Assembly: GCF_009827325.1 (NCBI RefSeq) | Contig: NZ_WTYC01000001.1 | Span: 62,001 to 126,000, forward strand | Direction: 5' to 3' | Source: Qipengyuania vulgaris | Lineage (GTDB): Bacteria > Pseudomonadota > Alphaproteobacteria > Sphingomonadales > Sphingomonadaceae | DNA length: 64,000 nt | Shown: piece by piece, positions 7,869 through 16,833 of the stretch | Layout of the letters: every line of letters begins with the position of its first letter | How positions within the stretch are numbered: position 1 is the stretch's first letter | Notes under the pieces: model-generated | Told to the model about the DNA's origin: nothing | Database searches by the model: none | What the model saw: the letters and a program-made list of their open reading frames with translations, nothing else | Position numbers and translations under genes: made by a program

Positions 7869-10088
7869 TCAGGCCTCATTGGCTGAAGCGGCTTCGAAAT
7901 CAAACTCAGTGAAGCGCGGCAAGCTGGATACCCGCTTTGGGGAGCTGTCCAGAAGCATGCCGTATGCGTCCCGCGGCAACGATGCGAGAGGTCGACCTGC
8001 AGCTTCGATTTCGTACGGCGACACGCGGTATCGGGTACAAAGACCGTCCGCCCCATCGCTGATCAGGTGCGTCTCAAACTCAACACCCTGACTGTGCCTC
8101 TTCGAACGCCGAACCGTCGCCACGGCCAGTTGTCCGTCGCCGAGATCAAGCACTACGTCTGTACCGATCGGTACATTGAGAAGGCCTTCAATCCGGGCGC
8201 CCGTCTTGGAGATATTCCGCAGCGTCACCGCATATCGATGATCATCGTGGATGAGGCCGATCTTCCGTAATACCGATCTTCGATCTGCTCTATATCGTTC
8301 CGGACCGCGCGGTTCATAAATCAGCTGGCCCTTTGACAGCCGGTCGAGAGCCTCTTCGTGGGCAATCGGTCTGGAAAAGATGTACCCTTGAACGTGGCTT
8401 GCGCCGCGCTTCTTGACCAACGCCAGTTCGTCCTTGGTTTCCGTTCCCTCTGCGACCGTCTCCAGCCCAAGTGCGTCAGCGAGACCTACAATTGCGCTGA
8501 TAATGGCAGAATTGTTGTTTCCAGCATCGGTCGAACCACGGACGAAGCTTTGATCTATCTTGATCTTATCGAACGGTGCGTTCCGCAGATAACTAAGCGA
8601 TGAGTATCCCGTCCCGAAATCGTCGAGTGCAAGACGAACGCCTAGTTCCTTTAGGTTGCGGAATATCTCTCTCGTCAGATTCTCGTCTGCAGCGAACACG
8701 CTCTCTGTTATTTCCAGCTCGAGTCTCTCCGGAGCCAGCCCCGACTTCTGCAAAGCCCTTTGCACCATCTGAACGAAATCACTTCCGGCGAACTGGGTCG
8801 GCGAAACGTTCACGGCCACGCGCAGTTCTACTGGCCATTCCGAAGCCTGTTCGCATACCTTGAACAAGGCCCATTCGCCGATTTGGTTGATCATTCCGAT
8901 GTCTTCAGCGCACGAAATGAAGATCTCGGGAGACACGAACCCTCGCTCTGGGTGTTCCCATCGTATGAGCGCTTCGAAGCCTGAAAGCTTATAGTCGGAG
9001 GCCCTTACAATCGGCTGATAATGCATGGTCAGCTCTTTCTTCACGAGCGCGTCGCGAAGGTCTTCCTCGAGTTGACGGCGCAATTTCGCGCCCTCCTGCA
9101 ATTCACGCGAATAGAACCGGTATTGTCCGCGTCCCCCACCTTTGGCGGCGTACAGCGCCAAGTCGGCCGCCTTAACCAGATCTTCTGCGTTAAGTCCGTC
9201 ATATGGGGCGATTGCAATCCCAAGAGAGACTCCGATAATCGCGCGCAACCCATTTATGGAATAAGGCTGTGCAAGCATCTGGATAACACGCGCCCCTAGT
9301 TCGCCGAGTTCGCCCCGATCATCGACGTCGGGCAGCATGACTAGAAATTCATCCCCACCGAGGCGGCCAATTTCTCCCCGCGTTCCGAATATCTGGCCAA
9401 GCCGCGCGGAAACTTGCTTGAGCAATTCGTCGCCGGCTGGATGACCCAGAGTATCGTTGACCTGCTTGAAACGATCGAGATCAAGCATCATCAAAGCACA
9501 TGCTCGCTTGTCCCTACGATACTGGTTCAAGGCAGTATCGAGCCGCTTGTTCATTCGGTGCCGATTGGCGAGTCCCGTGAGTGCGTCATACTGAGCCAGG
9601 CGCTTTGCATCGCGTTGCGTTTCACGAGTGTTTGTGATGTCTTTGGCACTTCCGCGATACCCGCAGAATTTGTGCTGGTCGTCGAACTGCGGCTTTCCAG
9701 CGATCTCCAGGATCGTATCTATTTCGCTCGCGACCAGTTTGACCGGAAGTTTAACGATCGAATTTCGCGCACCGAGATAGTATGCAAGTGGGCGTTCGCC
9801 CTCGCCTTCCCCGTCCATGTCGTCAGCGTCGTCGCTACGGAAAACTTCGGTCAGTTGTTCTCCGATGATCTTGGCATCGCTCAGCCCCAGCCGAGATTTG
9901 GCGTTGTCGGACAGATAGATCACTCTACCGTGCTCGTCGGTCGCCCAAAACCAGCCCAAACCCGAATTTTCGAAACTGTCCAGAAGTTCGATGCGACGCG
10001 CGAAATCATCATGGGAAATCGGCACGACAGTTGAAGCGTCGGTGTCGACTTTCTCGGCTCTCGACCCTCGCGAGAAAAATCCAGCCAT
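7869..10088 (-). CDS. PAS-GGDEF-EAL-PilZ bifunctional c-di-GMP protein
   Basis: 739 residues. PAS (about 35-150), GGDEF (GGDEF at 244-248, LDLDRFKQVNDTLGHPAG) and EAL (EAL at 372-374, LEITES, LDDFGTGYSS, KIDQSF, VAEGTET, QGYIFS) are all canonical. Both synthesis and hydrolysis of cyclic di-GMP are possible. The C-terminal PilZ domain keeps RRSVLR and NISKTG, so the protein can also sense its own product. There is no RxxD inhibitory site before GGDEF. No transmembrane segment is seen; the protein is cytoplasmic. It is transcribed first in the pair and diverges from the ferredoxin reductase gene across a 190-base intergenic space. Confidence 0.95.
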   Translation of the reverse strand: MAGFFSRGSRAEKVDTDASTVVPISHDDFARRIELLDSFENSGLGWFWATDEHGRVIYLSDNAKSRLGLSDAKIIGEQLTEVFRSDDADDMDGEGEGERPLAYYLGARNSIVKLPVKLVASEIDTILEIAGKPQFDDQHKFCGYRGSAKDITNTRETQRDAKRLAQYDALTGLANRHRMNKRLDTALNQYRRDKRACALMMLDLDRFKQVNDTLGHPAGDELLKQVSARLGQIFGTRGEIGRLGGDEFLVMLPDVDDRGELGELGARVIQMLAQPYSINGLRAIIGVSLGIAIAPYDGLNAEDLVKAADLALYAAKGGGRGQYRFYSRELQEGAKLRRQLEEDLRDALVKKELTMHYQPIVRASDYKLSGFEALIRWEHPERGFVSPEIFISCAEDIGMINQIGEWALFKVCEQASEWPVELRVAVNVSPTQFAGSDFVQMVQRALQKSGLAPERLELEITESVFAADENLTREIFRNLKELGVRLALDDFGTGYSSLSYLRNAPFDKIKIDQSFVRGSTDAGNNNSAIISAIVGLADALGLETVAEGTETKDELALVKKRGASHVQGYIFSRPIAHEEALDRLSKGQLIYEPRGPERYRADRRSVLRKIGLIHDDHRYAVTLRNISKTGARIEGLLNVPIGTDVVLDLGDGQLAVATVRRSKRHSQGVEFETHLISDGADGLCTRYRVSPYEIEAAGRPLASLPRDAYGMLLDSSPKRVSSLPRFTEFDFEAASANEA

Positions 10089-10278
10089 CCGTTTCCCAGC
10101 CCCGGACTTTCATCCATTTGCACTCAGGCGCAATCAGTTCGTTAGTCTGGCCGATAAGGGTATTTCCTTACCAAACACATAACCATTGTCTTGATGGCAT
10201 ATCGCCGATCCCCACATCTGCTTGCCATGACCAACCCTTCACTCCATGGTGCGTGCGCGCCAAGGGAGAGGGCCGTAT

Positions 10279-11586
10279 ATGCGCCATATCGCGATCGTCG
10301 GATCAGGTCCGGCAGGCTATTACACCGCCGAGGCAGCAAGCAAACAGTGGAGCGAGGAAGTCCGGGTCGATGTGTTCGACGCATTGCCCGTTCCTTATGG
10401 ATTGATCCGGACAGGCGTTGCGCCGGATCATCAGTCCATCAAGAAGGTCTCGATGCGCTACGAAAAAATCGCACTCTCGGACGAGGTGCGTTTTGTAGGC
10501 AATGTGCAGGTCGGCTCTGATGTTTCGGTCGCCGAACTTCAGGATCTATATGACGCGGTGATTTTTGCCACCGGCGCCCCTCACGACAGGGAACTGGGCA
10601 TTGCTGGTGAGGATTTGGCCAATGTCTTCGGCAGCGCAGCGTTTGTGGGGTGGTACAATGGCCATCCGCAATTCTCAGATCTTGCCCCCGATCTTTCAGG
10701 ACGCCATGCGGTTGTGATCGGCATGGGAAACGTGGCATTGGATGTGGCGAGAATCCTATCCAAGACCGATAGGGAATTCGAAGGGTCCGATATTGTTGCC
10801 CATGCTCTCGATGCCCTGTGCGGATCGGGCATAGAAACAATAACGATCCTCGGGAGGAGAGGGCCTCATCAGATCATGATGACACCCAAGGAACTCGGGG
10901 AATTGATGCATCTGGAACGGGTGAGTCCGCATGTCGATAAAGACGACTTACCCGGTGTGGATGACGATGCAATCCTTGAACCTGGCCTGCGAAAATCGGT
11001 TTCGGTGCTACGTGATTTTGCGGCCATCCCGGAGAATATTCACGGTGAGAAACAAATGGCGATCGAGTTCGACTTTTTCGCCAGCCCCAAAGCATTCAAA
11101 CGGAATGGCGCGAAGGTCTGCGCACTGGAAGTTGAGCGTACCACTATTGAGAAGGGCCGCGCCGTCGGCACGGGTGTGACGTACGAAGTGCCGGCCAACC
11201 TCGTCGTCACGTGCATCGGATATCGTTCGTCTCCTATAGATGGAGTGCCGTTCGACGAACGCGCGGGGCATTTTGCGAACGATGAAGGACGCATCCTGCC
11301 AGGCCTATATTGTGTCGGGTGGGCAAAACGCGGACCTACCGGCACGATCGGCACCAACCGACCGGACGGGTATGGCGTAATAGAACTTGTAGCCAACGAT
11401 ATCGGCAGCGGCGCCAGAAAGCGGGGGCGGGATGGTTTCGACGAACTGGCCGAGAACCGCGGACTCGACATAATCACCTTCCGCGACTGGCAGAAAATCG
11501 AACAGGCGGAGAATGCCGCCGCTCGCGATGGCTCGCCGCGGGAAAAGTTCGTCGACATTGAAAGCATGATTGCCGCACGTCGCTGA
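10279..11586 (+). CDS. FprA-type ferredoxin-NADP reductase (adrenodoxin-reductase-like)
   Basis: 435 residues from the chosen ATG at 10279, which follows GGGAGAGGG and places the FAD-binding motif (IAIVGSGPAGYY) at the N-terminus. An upstream in-frame start at 10246 would add 11 poor residues. Residues about 150-160 give the second dinucleotide fold (VVIGMGNVALDVARIL), followed by RRGPHQ for NADPH phosphate recognition, and the C-terminal GPTGTIGTNRPDGY is characteristic of the adrenodoxin reductase/FprA branch. It moves electrons between NADPH and ferredoxin. The partner ferredoxin or P450 is not in this window. The PHA synthase gene follows on the same strand after 49 bases. Confidence 0.9.
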   Translation: MRHIAIVGSGPAGYYTAEAASKQWSEEVRVDVFDALPVPYGLIRTGVAPDHQSIKKVSMRYEKIALSDEVRFVGNVQVGSDVSVAELQDLYDAVIFATGAPHDRELGIAGEDLANVFGSAAFVGWYNGHPQFSDLAPDLSGRHAVVIGMGNVALDVARILSKTDREFEGSDIVAHALDALCGSGIETITILGRRGPHQIMMTPKELGELMHLERVSPHVDKDDLPGVDDDAILEPGLRKSVSVLRDFAAIPENIHGEKQMAIEFDFFASPKAFKRNGAKVCALEVERTTIEKGRAVGTGVTYEVPANLVVTCIGYRSSPIDGVPFDERAGHFANDEGRILPGLYCVGWAKRGPTGTIGTNRPDGYGVIELVANDIGSGARKRGRDGFDELAENRGLDIITFRDWQKIEQAENAAARDGSPREKFVDIESMIAARR

Positions 11587-11635
11587 TCGACCATAAGTTA
11601 AATACAATCCATCTTTCCGCTATCGGGACCTGCCA

Positions 11636-13324
11636 ATGCCAAAGCTAGAAGACGAAGCTGTCCAGCACACCACGGCACTTGGGCCACTCATTGGCCTGAC
11701 CCGCGAAGACATTTTCGGTGCGGTCGCGGTAATGCTACGCGAGACGGCTTCAGACCCGCAGCGCCTTATGAAGCACAGCCAAGCGATGGGCGAGGACATG
11801 ATCAAGATCATGACCGGCAAGAGCGATCTTGCACCGGATCCAAAAGATCGCCGTTTCCAAGACCCGACGTGGCAGTTCAATCCCTTTATGCGAGCCGGGA
11901 TGCAGTATTATCTGGCGGTGCAAAAAGGGGCGTCGCGCTGGCTCGAAGATCTGGATTTGGACGAACTGGAGAAGGATCGCGCACGCTTCATCTCCAATAT
12001 CATCATCGACAGTCTCGCGCCGACCAATACGCTAATGGGAAACCCAAGCGCGCAGAAGATGGCGATTACCAGCGGCGGACTGAGTCTCGTGAAGGGGCTC
12101 AAGAACGCCTATGACGACATGGTCCACAACAAGGGCATGGTCAGCCAGGTCGACAAAAAGCCCTTCAAGCTGGGAAAGAACATAGCGACCTCGAAAGGCG
12201 ACGTAGTTCTCCGCACCGAGATGATGGAACTCATCCATTACGCCCCGACTACCGAAGAGGTGCACGAAGTTCCGCAGCTGACCATCCCACCTCAGATCAA
12301 CAAGATGTACATCAACGACCTCTCGCCTGAGAAATCGGTGGTCAAATATCAGCTGGACAACGGGATCCAGACGTTCGTGATAAGCTGGAAGAACCCGTCG
12401 ACCGAGCAGGGTCATTGGGACATGGCTGACTATGTCCGATCCTGCCGCGAAGCGATGGAAGCCGTCGGTAAGATCACCGGTAGTAAGAAGGTCAACGTAT
12501 CAGCCGGCTGCTCCGGCGGACAGACGGCAGCCATGTTGGCGAGCAAGATGGCGTCAGACGATGACGAATTGCTGGGTTCGCTCACGCTCATGGTCTGTGT
12601 CCTCCATCCCAAGCAGAACGATATCGAGGCAGGATCACTTGTCAGCGAGAATGGCCTTGCCCTCGCCCGCCGCCGCGCGGAAAAAAAGGGCGTCATCAAG
12701 GGCGACGACCTTTCGCGAGGGTTCGCCTGGCTGCGACCGAACGACCTGATCTGGAACTATGTCATCAACAATTACCTGCTCGGTCAGGACCCACCAGCAT
12801 TCGATGTGCTGTTCTGGAATGCCGATGCCACCAATCTCTCGGGTGCGTTGATGGGAGATTTCCTGACCGTATTCGAAACGCTTGCTTTCACGAAGAAGGG
12901 CGAGGTCGAAATGGTGGATCACAAAATCGATTTGTCCAAAGTCACCGGTGACCTCTTCATCCTCGGCGGAGTCACCGACCACATTACACCCTGGAAAGCC
13001 ACGTATCGTTCTACGCGGCTGTTCGGCTCCAAGAACGTCACCTACGTGCTATCACACTCCGGCCACATGCAGGCGATCCTCAACCCGCCCGGCAACCCGA
13101 AGGCGAGATATTACGTCCAGCAGGACGGTAAGGCCAAGCTGCCCGAAACTGCAGAGAAATGGCTGGAAGGCACGGAAGAAGTCGCAGGCTCCTGGTGGCC
13201 ATACTGGATGAACTGGTTGCAGGATCGCTCGGGTGATAAAACGAAGGCTCCAGCGAAAACGGGGAACAAGGCCTACCCGCCGCTGGACCCGGCCCCGGGT
13301 CTGTACGTTATGGATGGGTGCTGA
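11636..13324 (+). CDS. phaC: polyhydroxyalkanoate synthase, class II type
   Basis: 562 residues. It polymerises (R)-3-hydroxyacyl-CoA into PHA. The alpha/beta-hydrolase catalytic triad is visible: Cys292 in the lipase-like box AGCSGG, Asp448 in TDHITPW, His477 in SHSGHMQ. Length, the PPQINKMYI and QTFVISWKNP segments, FAWLRPNDLIWNYVINNYLL, and the ending YPPLDPAPGLYV follow the Pseudomonas class II (medium-chain-length) enzymes rather than the class I enzymes usual in alphaproteobacteria. It is followed after 21 bases by a medium-chain PHA depolymerase, which repeats the Pseudomonas phaC1-phaZ order. The phaC2, phaD, phaF and phaI genes of that cluster are absent here. Confidence 0.88.
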   Translation: MPKLEDEAVQHTTALGPLIGLTREDIFGAVAVMLRETASDPQRLMKHSQAMGEDMIKIMTGKSDLAPDPKDRRFQDPTWQFNPFMRAGMQYYLAVQKGASRWLEDLDLDELEKDRARFISNIIIDSLAPTNTLMGNPSAQKMAITSGGLSLVKGLKNAYDDMVHNKGMVSQVDKKPFKLGKNIATSKGDVVLRTEMMELIHYAPTTEEVHEVPQLTIPPQINKMYINDLSPEKSVVKYQLDNGIQTFVISWKNPSTEQGHWDMADYVRSCREAMEAVGKITGSKKVNVSAGCSGGQTAAMLASKMASDDDELLGSLTLMVCVLHPKQNDIEAGSLVSENGLALARRRAEKKGVIKGDDLSRGFAWLRPNDLIWNYVINNYLLGQDPPAFDVLFWNADATNLSGALMGDFLTVFETLAFTKKGEVEMVDHKIDLSKVTGDLFILGGVTDHITPWKATYRSTRLFGSKNVTYVLSHSGHMQAILNPPGNPKARYYVQQDGKAKLPETAEKWLEGTEEVAGSWWPYWMNWLQDRSGDKTKAPAKTGNKAYPPLDPAPGLYVMDGC

Positions 13325-13345
13325 AATCACACCGGGATCAAATGC

Positions 13346-14212
13346 GTGAACGCTACGACAAAGAATGAGCTGACCGCATCGGTCGAAATGATGGAAGTCG
13401 GAGGCCGCACTTTGCGTGTCGCTCACTGGCGGCTCGGCGAACCTGCCGATCATCCACCGCTCCTGTTTTTCAACGGGATCGGCGCTAATATTGAAGCGGT
13501 GGCGCCGCTCGCCGAAATGCTTACCGAACGCGCCTTCATCATGTTCGATATGCCCGGCACCGGTGAAAGTCCCGATCCCAGCGTGCCTTATAATCCATTC
13601 ACGATGTGTTGGACGGCCGCTCAAATTCTCGACCAGCTCGGGCTGGACGTAGTCGACGTCATGGGGGTGTCTTGGGGCGGAGCGATGGCGCAGCATTTTG
13701 CGCTGCAATATCCGAAGCGGACCAGACGCTTGGTCCTTGCCGCCACCACGGCAGGAATGTTGATGGTACCGGGCAACCCGGCTGCACTCACCAAGATGGC
13801 CAATCCGCGCCGCTACATCGATCCCGAGTTCATGAACGAACATTTCGCCACGCTCTACGGTGGTGCTGACAAGGATGGATCCGCTCATCAGAAGGACAGC
13901 CATATCGGCCGTCTCAAGCCGCCCTCCCCGCGCGGATATCTGTATCAGTTGATCGCCATGATTGGCTGGACCAGCCTACCGGCGCTCCCTTTCCTGAGCA
14001 AAGAAGTACTGATCATGATGGGCGGTGACGACCAGATCGTCCCGCTCGTGAATGGCAAAATCTTGAACGCCGCAATCCGCAATTCGCATCTTGAGGTGAT
14101 CAACGACGGCGGACACCTTTTCCTGCTGACCCATGCCGATGAATGTGTCGACTTGTTGCGCACCTTCCTCGATGGACCTGAAACCCAAGCGGAGTTGAGC
14201 CGCGCTGCTTAA
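13346..14212 (+). CDS. phaZ: intracellular (medium-chain) PHA depolymerase
   Basis: 288 residues with a GTG start at 13346 after a GGGAT site. Alpha/beta hydrolase fold: the oxyanion region FFNGIGANIE, the nucleophile Ser109 in GVSWGGA, the acid in MGGDDQIVPL, and the His in NDGGHLFLL. The pattern FNGIGAN...GVSWGGA...AATTAGMLMVPG...PRRY...GWTS closely follows Pseudomonas PhaZ, which releases monomers from stored medium-chain PHA granules. Together with phaC it gives a store-and-mobilise pair. It converges on dnaN with a 58-base gap. Confidence 0.88.
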   Translation: MNATTKNELTASVEMMEVGGRTLRVAHWRLGEPADHPPLLFFNGIGANIEAVAPLAEMLTERAFIMFDMPGTGESPDPSVPYNPFTMCWTAAQILDQLGLDVVDVMGVSWGGAMAQHFALQYPKRTRRLVLAATTAGMLMVPGNPAALTKMANPRRYIDPEFMNEHFATLYGGADKDGSAHQKDSHIGRLKPPSPRGYLYQLIAMIGWTSLPALPFLSKEVLIMMGGDDQIVPLVNGKILNAAIRNSHLEVINDGGHLFLLTHADECVDLLRTFLDGPETQAELSRAA

Positions 14213-14270
14213 CGGCACTGCCGTTAGGCGGCGCGGGCGGGATGCGCTGACACATTCTGCATAGTGAAGT

Positions 14271-15395
14271 TTACACCCGCATCGGCATCAGGACATAGAG
14301 TGCCGGACTGTCCTCATTCTTGCGGATCAGTGTCGGTGCCCCCGCATCGGCGAGATGGATTTCCACCTGGTCGCTGTCGATCTGGCTGAGGATATCCTTG
14401 AGATAGGTTGCGTTGAAGCCGATCTCGAACCCGTCCGCCGAATACTCCGCTGCCAGCTCTTCCGATGCCGTACCGTTGTCGGGCGATGTCACCGTCAGCG
14501 TAACGCGGTCCTTGTCCAGGCCCATCTTGACCGCACGGGTTTTTTCGGTGGCAATCGTCGCCACGCGATCGACACCGGCGAAGAAGCTCTTCGGATCGAT
14601 CTTGAGAAGCTTGTCGTTCCCGGTCGGGATTACGCGCGAATAGTCAGGGAATGTGCCGTCGATAAGCTTGCTCGTTAGGACCGCACCGCCTTCACCGCCG
14701 AGCCTGAAACGGATCTTGCTGGCTGACAGGTCGATCTGGACATCGCCGTCCATCTTTTCGTCCAGCAGCTTGCGCAATTCCGCAACGGCTTTGCGAGGTA
14801 CGATCACATCGGGCATTCCCTCTGCGCCATCCGGGCGTGGGAGCGTAAAGCGCGCCAGACGGTGGCCGTCGGTCGCGGCCGCCTTGAGGACCGGTTCGTC
14901 TTCATCCGATACGTGCAGGAATATGCCGTTCAGATAGTAACGGGTTTCCTCCGTCGAGATCGCGAACCGCGTCCGATCGATGAGTTCCGCCAGTGTCTTC
15001 GCGGGAAGCGCAAAGCTGGTTGGCAAATCGCCTTCCACGATTACCGGGAAATCGTCGCGAGGGAGCGTCGGCAGCTTGAAGCGGCTGCGCCCTGCCTTGA
15101 CCTCCATCCGGTTTTCGGCAGTTTCCAGACTGACCTGGCTACCTTCTTGCAGTTTGCGAGCGATATCGAAAAGAAGATGGGCGGAGACCGTGACGGCGCC
15201 TTCGCTCTCCACGCTGGCGGCATCGATGTGTTCGACGACCTGCAAATCGAGGTCGGTCGCCATCACGCGAAGGCCATCGCCCTCGGCCTCGATCAGCACG
15301 TTCGAGAGGATGGGAATGGTGTTGCGACGCTCGACCACCGACTGGACATGCGAGAGACAGCGCAACAGTGTGGCGCGTTCGATTGTGGCCTTCAT
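14271..15395 (-). CDS. dnaN: DNA polymerase III beta subunit (sliding clamp)
   Basis: 374 residues, the standard length, from the ATG at 15395 (MKATIERATLLRCL). In-frame codons further upstream are not conserved in the family. The three clamp domains follow in order, with recognisable pieces VVERRNTIPILSNVLIEA, FDIARKLQEGSQV and the ending DSPALYVLMPMRV. The dimeric ring holds the replicative polymerase on DNA and docks other repair proteins. It is not next to dnaA or recF here, so this organism has dnaN away from the classic origin cluster, as is common in alphaproteobacteria. An inverted repeat lies upstream at 15446-15506. Confidence 0.98.
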   Translation of the reverse strand: MKATIERATLLRCLSHVQSVVERRNTIPILSNVLIEAEGDGLRVMATDLDLQVVEHIDAASVESEGAVTVSAHLLFDIARKLQEGSQVSLETAENRMEVKAGRSRFKLPTLPRDDFPVIVEGDLPTSFALPAKTLAELIDRTRFAISTEETRYYLNGIFLHVSDEDEPVLKAAATDGHRLARFTLPRPDGAEGMPDVIVPRKAVAELRKLLDEKMDGDVQIDLSASKIRFRLGGEGGAVLTSKLIDGTFPDYSRVIPTGNDKLLKIDPKSFFAGVDRVATIATEKTRAVKMGLDKDRVTLTVTSPDNGTASEELAAEYSADGFEIGFNATYLKDILSQIDSDQVEIHLADAGAPTLIRKNEDSPALYVLMPMRV

Positions 15396-15445
15396 GGTCC
15401 TAACTTTCATCCCTTTTAGGCGCCAGGGGCCGGAATCGCCCCACA

Positions 15446-15506
15446 AGCGCCGGAATACGGACTACGACCTTAGCTATGCTGGCAAAGCGGGCAAGCTTCC
15501 GGCGCT
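15446..15506. repeat. 10-bp inverted repeat upstream of dnaN
   Basis: AGCGCCGGAA at 15446-15455 is the exact reverse complement of TTCCGGCGCT at 15497-15506, with a 41-base spacer. It sits 50-110 bases upstream of the dnaN start, where a promoter would be. It may be an operator or a long-loop RNA hairpin; no T-run follows on either strand. Confidence 0.4.
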
Positions 15507-15561
15507 AGTGGGCGGATTTCCCTTGGGGATAAATGCGCAGGCTTACGATTTTTCCGGACCG

Positions 15562-16080
15562 TCACTGCTTGTGAGCAACCGCCTGGGATTGGATATACAT
15601 AATTAGGTAGATATAGGCTCGCCTGCGGTCAGGAATATCAATTGACGCCATATAGCGCCGGATCGCGTCCTTGCGTTCTGCATCGAATTCCTGCGGCGAC
15701 AGGAAGGCGCCATCTTCGTCGACGGCAATTTCGTCGATTCTATCAGTCGACACACCTATCCCGTTCAGCCTTTTCACGAGCTCCGCCGCAATTGGCGCGC
15801 TTAGAATCTCAAAAAGATAAATCTCTGGATCCTTGTCACGATATTCATCGGCTATTGCGCAAAGACTTAGCGCATCCAGGACCTCATCCATTAGGTCCGG
15901 ATCGATGGGCGTCTCATTCTCTTGCTTTTCTATGGACGCATCGAGTAACCGAGGGATGAACCCCTCGTCACCTTCCTTGATGAAGCAACGGACTTCCACT
16001 TGGTTTGCTTCCTCGGATGTTGCTCCAGCATCAGCCGATGCCGCCGCAAGTCCGAGCATGAATGTGGAAACTAGCATCAT
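15562..16080 (-). CDS. secreted hypothetical protein
   Basis: 172 residues with no family I recognise. Residues 1-18 (MMLVSTFMLGLAAASADA) form a short signal peptide. The mature part is acidic and mostly helical by composition, with two Cys (about 32 and 94) that could form a disulfide. The first codon follows the fabG stop with no base between (TAG then ATGATG), so it is very likely translated from the fabG message by re-initiation. A periplasmic role is inferred only from the signal. The end lies 166 bases upstream of dnaN. Confidence 0.65.
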   Translation of the reverse strand: MMLVSTFMLGLAAASADAGATSEEANQVEVRCFIKEGDEGFIPRLLDASIEKQENETPIDPDLMDEVLDALSLCAIADEYRDKDPEIYLFEILSAPIAAELVKRLNGIGVSTDRIDEIAVDEDGAFLSPQEFDAERKDAIRRYMASIDIPDRRRAYIYLIMYIQSQAVAHKQ

Positions 16081-16833
16081 CTACCCCAGCATCGCCATGC
16101 CGCCGTTCACGTGGATCGTCTGGCCAGTCAGATAGGCAGCCTCATCGCTCGCAAGATAGGCAACGGCAGCACCGATCTCCTCGCCCTCACCCATGCGCCC
16201 CATCGGGATACGGCCATTGATGGCAGCCTTCTGATCGTCGGTCAGCGCTTCGGTCATCGCGGTGCGAATGAACCCGGGGGCAACGCAGTTGACGGTGATC
16301 TTGCGGCTCGCAAGCTCCTGCGCCAGGCTTTTCGACATAGCCGTCAGGCCGCCCTTGGCCGCCGTGTAGTTCATCTGCCCCGGATTGCCCGTGTGTCCGA
16401 CCACGCTGGTAATCGAGACGATCCGGCCGCCCTTGGCCTTCATCATCGGCCGCGCACTCGCGCGCATCAGGCGGAAGCTGGCCTCGAGGTTGATACGGAT
16501 CACCTCGTCCCATTCCTCGTCCTTCATCCGCATGGCGAGATTATCGCGCGTGATGCCCGCATTGTTGACAAGGATGTTCATGCTTCCGAGCGTATCCACC
16601 GTGGCCGGGATCAGTTCTTCGACCTGCTTGGAATCCGAGAGGTTGCAGGTGATCTCGACGTGGTCGTGGCCGAATTCGTCGTTCAGTTCCTCGCGAAATG
16701 AGCGCAGTTTCGCCGGGTTCGAACCCGAAAGGGCCAACCTTGCGCCCTGCCGCGCCAGCGCGCGCGCAATCGACGATCCGATTCCGCCGCTGGCACCGGT
16801 AACAAGGGCTGTCTTACCTTCGAGGCTGAACAT
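16081..16833 (-). CDS. fabG: 3-oxoacyl-[acyl-carrier-protein] reductase
   Basis: 250 residues. SDR fold: TGASGGIGSSIA nucleotide-binding motif (about 12-23), NNAGITRD, catalytic Ser in SITSVVGHTG, YTAAK active-site Tyr/Lys, and the C-terminal LTGQTIHVNGGMAM typical of FabG. It reduces 3-oxoacyl-ACP with NADPH in type II fatty acid synthesis. I chose the ATG at 16833 because it overlaps the fabD stop by one base (TGATG) and gives the family N-terminus MFSLEGKTALVTG. The longer reading frame to 17163 runs into fabD and is not used. Confidence 0.97.
   Translation of the reverse strand: MFSLEGKTALVTGASGGIGSSIARALARQGARLALSGSNPAKLRSFREELNDEFGHDHVEITCNLSDSKQVEELIPATVDTLGSMNILVNNAGITRDNLAMRMKDEEWDEVIRINLEASFRLMRASARPMMKAKGGRIVSITSVVGHTGNPGQMNYTAAKGGLTAMSKSLAQELASRKITVNCVAPGFIRTAMTEALTDDQKAAINGRIPMGRMGEGEEIGAAVAYLASDEAAYLTGQTIHVNGGMAMLG

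Noticed and set aside
16720..16735. tRNA T-arm-like GGGTTCGAACCC
   Set aside because: It lies within the fabG coding sequence and no cloverleaf can be built around it.
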